Source: a virus
Reading direction: 5' to 3' (one strand)
IMG/VR virus record: IMGVR_UViG_3300044675_003679
Location: 1-20,547 of that record
DNA: 20,547 bases
Position 1 is the first letter of the stretch. Every line of letters begins with the position of its first letter. The notes under the pieces are model-generated. The model did no database searches. It was not told the origin of the DNA and saw only the letters and a list, made by a program, of their open reading frames with translations. Position numbers and translations under genes: made by a program. Shown in pieces: positions 18,701 through 20,547 of the stretch.

Positions 18701-20547
18701 GTGACCATAGCCCTCTGTCTGCCATACGCAACGGCTTCTTGATGTTGACAACAAGAGGCATAAGACTGTTGTAGGTCTTGTCCGCTGGGATGTTTCTGGC
18801 AACACCAAGGTTATAGTTTCTGAGCATTGCGGCTTCCTTAGTGCCGATATGCAGGCCAAACTGCCCCATGTTTACCACATCGAATGGTTTTCCAGCGACA
18901 AAGCCATGATAGTAAACAATGACTGAATCAGTAGCCTCATCATGTCCAATACTACCCTTGACGAACTGCTTAAGATTGCCAGCCGCTCTAGCACCCATCT
19001 CAACCTTACCACCCTTAATCGCTAATAGGATATCTGATGGCGTAAAGCCTTGGATGTTTTGTGTGCTATTAGTATATATCCAATCTGGCAACACTTCCTT
19101 GCCAGCCCAAATTCTTGTCTTACCAGCGGTAGAAGAGACATCCATCGAGACTGTACGGACGCTGACAGGAATATCCTCGTCTTCCCGAGGAACCCGAGTT
19201 GGAGCCGCTTGGTACAGTTCTTGGGCTCTGTAGTATGCTCGCTCCGTATAAGGAACACGCATCTTGTCATCAGTACCAAGGACGCTTCTGATGGCATCAG
19301 CACGAATGTTAGTCCAAGCGATGTCTCTGCCACCCTTGCCTTGACCATAAGACCGCAACTGGTAGTGATGCCAGTCAATCTCTGGGAGGTCGAACTCAAC
19401 ATCATCCACATCGACATCCCCGCCAGTCATCTTCTTTGATGGGAAAGCACCGATAGCCGCACAAGCAAGACGCTTCTTAGCCTTGCCCTCGTCTCCACCG
19501 CCAAAGAATCTTGAACCACCCAAGGCTGTCTTTGCCGAGTAGTTCTCGATAAGCCTATACACATCCTTCTCAAACTCGACCATGCTTGACCAACGCTTGC
19601 GTGTTTCCTTCTCATTCTTCCACATCCATTGGATGCGTCTCTGCAAGACATCGATGTCAACGCCACGGAGCATGAAAGCGGCATGTGGCTTCTTGTAGTC
19701 AAACTTACCGCTCTTTGGGTTTCTGAGTGTCGCTCTCAGTTCCATTCCGTAGAACACCATGTTCTTTTCAACGGCAGACCAATCTTCCTTGCTCCGCTTT
19801 AACTTTCTACCAGACTCATCGACATGGGTGAATCCAGCATACTTGACACGAACAACATTGTTCATGGAAGTTCCTCCGTCAAGAATCAGAGGTGCAATCT
19901 GTGCAATAGCCTCCATCTGCTTCTTAGGCAGGTGCTTCTGAAGAATCTTGAATCCTTCAACTGTTGGAATACCAGTAAAGATAATCGAGCCCTTTCTGGC
20001 TGTAGCAACAAGGTCATCAATTTCGCCAGTTCTAGGTCTGTTGCGGTTGCCCCAAACGCCTGTACGCTTGACCAACTGCTGGAGTTCCTCCTTGGTAGGA
20101 AGCACACCCTTACGCTGTGCGTTGGTAATATCTGATTGCGTGGTTCTGTAGTTACGCCAGCCCTCTTGGAATAACGCACCATTCTCGTTTTCCGTGTCCA
20201 AGGACTTCATGTCTGGCATGTCCTTTTCTGAAGCGTAGAAGAAGAAACCAGTTGCTACACCCTTCTTTTCAGCATCAAGAAGGTCAAGTGCGGCAGACTG
20301 GTAACGCTTTAAGTTCTCAGCGTTAACCTGTTCTTCTGGCTTTCTGACATAGTTGCCAGTTGTCTGGTCAACATCGAACTCATGCTCAATGCCGTTTTCC
20401 TCGACAAAGTTCTTGAGCATCGCTGGGGATAACTTGGAAACATCGATGTTATACCCATTAAGATTCATACTACGCTCCCTGTGGACACGGATGAACTTCT
20501 TGAAAAGGTCACGCATGTATGGGTCAACGATAGCCTTGCCATCGGAA
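12699..20547 (-). CDS. Giant polyvalent protein with two ADP-ribosyltransferase-like domains (5' end beyond window)
   Basis: An open frame of over 2,600 codons; numbering here is from the in-frame ATG at 20516, although the frame stays open to the window edge. Residues about 530-757 form an ART-PolyVal-like domain (VYYHGF, LHIGTKEAA, then a closing NTGEFSPDN). A second ART-like domain lies at 835-965 (AVHGTRSN, GATWFASHMAVAKYFA, NPLVVDF). A large-polyvalent-protein module follows: FYSAVEKFVEE (1008 on), YRVLLLRAP (1134), HFADHENIMAFAR, ELQSD (1407) and FYSKILPKVMEGY (about 1776). The C-terminus has a Pro/Ala-rich linker (2216-2317) and several small repeated modules. Such proteins are thought to enter the host with phage DNA and modify host targets. 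It sits directly upstream of the holin on the late transcript. Confidence 0.82.
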   Translation of the reverse strand, partial: SDGKAIVDPYMRDLFKKFIRVHRERSMNLNGYNIDVSKLSPAMLKNFVEENGIEHEFDVDQTTGNYVRKPEEQVNAENLKRYQSAALDLLDAEKKGVATGFFFYASEKDMPDMKSLDTENENGALFQEGWRNYRTTQSDITNAQRKGVLPTKEELQQLVKRTGVWGNRNRPRTGEIDDLVATARKGSIIFTGIPTVEGFKILQKHLPKKQMEAIAQIAPLILDGGTSMNNVVRVKYAGFTHVDESGRKLKRSKEDWSAVEKNMVFYGMELRATLRNPKSGKFDYKKPHAAFMLRGVDIDVLQRRIQWMWKNEKETRKRWSSMVEFEKDVYRLIENYSAKTALGGSRFFGGGDEGKAKKRLACAAIGAFPSKKMTGGDVDVDDVEFDLPEIDWHHYQLRSYGQGKGGRDIAWTNIRADAIRSVLGTDDKMRVPYTERAYYRAQELYQAAPTRVPREDEDIPVSVRTVSMDVSSTAGKTRIWAGKEVLPDWIYTNSTQNIQGFTPSDILLAIKGGKVEMGARAAGNLKQFVKGSIGHDEATDSVIVYYHGFVAGKPFDVVNMGQFGLHIGTKEAAMLRNYNLGVARNIPADKTYNSLMPLVVNIKKPLRMADRGLWSPQSVAESILASLLPDQREAVHQNNYEGASSRARIKQDIGDVTDADIKFLREFIDKQKQINANKPNQYAAAQMDLISTGMGSEMLTPAFKRIANEAYQQSLPLQNWLRSKGVDSIAYWNTAEGKAWSYIIFDGKNAKHISENTGEFSPDNISMFQQHASTYGAKDAEQRKYLRANWEQAILDGDIFNSIAIRDNFLGNMPAHTVVMRQSAEEAVVQGMSLGLYNTQFKTGQPVVLTAVHGTRSNRVMRGDFDVNWNPKLSHAGATWFASHMAVAKYFANNAGPKGGVVRALIKSRNPLVVDFKEQYWTKGLDKYIKKAKDGNHDALIALNILDDVSEAGKNELLTHNQYVIFPDNVDENIAVIDNSTMESPVPRGLGLVNDVPLELPFLQQADNANQGKQEAKRTFYSAVEKFVEEKITDKTSLNELMGLLDPTRGTGIVKSELEFLDIAGWVEEQKKLNPSTKAKVDKAALLEYIRTHKFELQEDKTNTAWYSLQGMDPNNPQVQSQVEGGYESYAPANKGYDELHPSTNYRVLLLRAPQGTDYSGGEGGHFADHENIMAFARVSDIYLDRETEVPSPPPDAGRGKGKDYAKEFRGENNPNDVDAVERLTRNIKYFFDGSNNALDFEGLRTKSPQEIFDIFIGGTLSTTSFANDVTIPAASKYESLGFVVDRLMHAKPELYNEIIGRLKQLYLKHAKPLKNSGLSDYFWDYNIRSFGKTTIDDQALFPHSIIRGFGENNSEKLYGTDQPQVEFAKHATFETTPEGARGMFMDTVELVQSYLTPQSESSLVDPTKKKMLFVMELQSDTAQKMQGRNDKVTRNILTQQDIERIKQIESEVSVLNDKLSNATLTPKEESNLRIQKMDLLDEKRKLSRKEDRVVLNQRELVKNPRFQLFKEEKLRVIETLKKSIDNIGRTTILSEMDLSRSIATKLNYEDAMNILVPQQNTTSANLPPLILDKAKMELFNGLLSSKISRLLNNVSISLGIDSLSHRQKDFTPITREMVRDAIIKERKGLVGLGIPNFDESIEGSIAMKDTSLEIDALVLGEDDSKIARRTDAASLFKDEKSLREAREEIYKYIEDRMAVRMGHTLYDFRDKFGTEDSGMMKAFMTDQQMQDNFAFTEFMPFLRTEDFSKLMFKKLLKEMVDGDYEGIILIPPELPKILTGGESGYFYSKILPKVMEGYTKKFGGKLRQNKSLTSKDKTLGEVQSMVYTLNKAHLSIQERTGLDAEGTMKKLDGMAREILEVPEYPNLERFRDYLMQGAEMSSEEATKALNYAIEKRQGKLSESLQAIKLSDIETGLPKTVIGDPQKSASQRGLILDRTPQMDAIKDGQPMWQAAPKRKKAGAGEPETVGDVQGVPKKPRDRSVGEYESPVPMPVIPKTTKEEASAPVNGIEQSKVAQQLIKEGVANYRGFKFVVNKENEIEIFNPAGKRVTITQQFLDKDTGQTVFRKVNTAPFPDDAITLVDKYIGGRQQTQGETQADRLGSPAKVNPATAETQVVKPAERAIPVDKAMDDLGVVESQVKAGGLADYYGIYKVGFDQKMGKYYAMDNGKQMVSLLVPSPFQSGPRTMSGQYHPDLASVLQQLDKKFDKTKYQSKSPSALASAQRTATAVPAAPVAPQAPVAAPSKPTPAPKRVEASAVPPAVTEATRQLPPKPKAQPTRKPKASIPEKTPVASTQATKAPEVVMPEPAAPQVVAPKQQVTPVEVVTDKEYMEKQAKALGKGFIEMLKDPTLSKYIIESLNVDDNLTLKGTSEDASTADGRFSVVKKGRKLEVMQNNYVSPITGITYNRKPIAYVNTIQQAQIVIRRLELERTIALKSRNMRAENGLAILASENPAFAELARIKEIKENAFIQMLLSMRDQNITPIMIDPVTLEPLLVMMPSEPAVAQVTRPKRTVQIAGMLPEYGTEGEPMPLALIDRAITFNMFEDAEIRGLDYNTKATAMRFTNALGYQILKFNGKYRLFNPMKTSVSVRDDETSIIDDLIRDIHRNGIQK

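Noticed and set aside
1-20547. Integrase, transposase, retron or reverse-transcriptase elements, and further tRNA genes.
   Set aside because: No corresponding motifs were found on either strand; the only tRNA-like T-arm sequence is the one at 2703-2774.

Overview
This 20.5 kb window looks like part of a tailed double-stranded DNA phage genome. The evidence is a dense set of overlapping genes, a phage recombination and replication module, a tRNA gene inside an early operon, a holin next to a lipoprotein that may act as a spanin, and one giant multi-domain protein of the polyvalent type. No capsid, tail, terminase, DNA polymerase or integrase gene is visible. The lipobox protein and the sigma-70-type promoters (TTGACA / TATAAC or GATACT, 17-nt spacing) point to a bacterial host with a Gram-negative-like envelope. 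The host genus cannot be read from the sequence. Most genes lack a Shine-Dalgarno sequence.

Positions 1-3832 (leftward): an accessory early region of small genes. At its right end is a helix-turn-helix regulator candidate. Leftward from it come a run of mostly unrecognised small proteins, an ArdA-like antirestriction protein, a zinc-ribbon protein, a small possibly histone-fold basic protein and a tRNA-Arg(UCU). Seven near-identical promoters, all with 17-nt spacers, precede seven of these genes. Each is followed by a very short, nearly G-free leader rich in CCTTC/CACCCACC.

Positions 3961-10403 (rightward): a DNA-metabolism operon with 1-80 nt overlaps or very short gaps. It encodes a RusA-type resolvase, a RecE-like PD-(D/E)XK exonuclease, a lambda-O-like replication protein whose gene carries three iteron-like repeats (a candidate origin), a DnaC/IstB-type helicase loader, an ERF-family annealing protein with an SSB-like tail, a metallophosphoesterase and about nine small unknown proteins. 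Together, the exonuclease, annealase and resolvase make a Red-like recombination set, and the initiator and loader would recruit the host DnaB helicase. A promoter, an ~80-nt double-hairpin RNA and a terminator sit between the loader and ERF genes, followed by a separate promoter for ERF.

Positions 10360-20547 (leftward): the late-type block, converging on the early operon with a 44-nt overlap. In transcription order it encodes a polyvalent protein of more than 2,600 residues (open at the right window edge; two ADP-ribosyltransferase-like domains plus a large-polyvalent-protein module), a holin, a 451-residue unknown protein and a lipoprotein with three C-terminal membrane segments. The 4-8 nt stop/start overlaps indicate one transcript. 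Within two of these genes, AT-rich tracts alternate with GC-richer ones.
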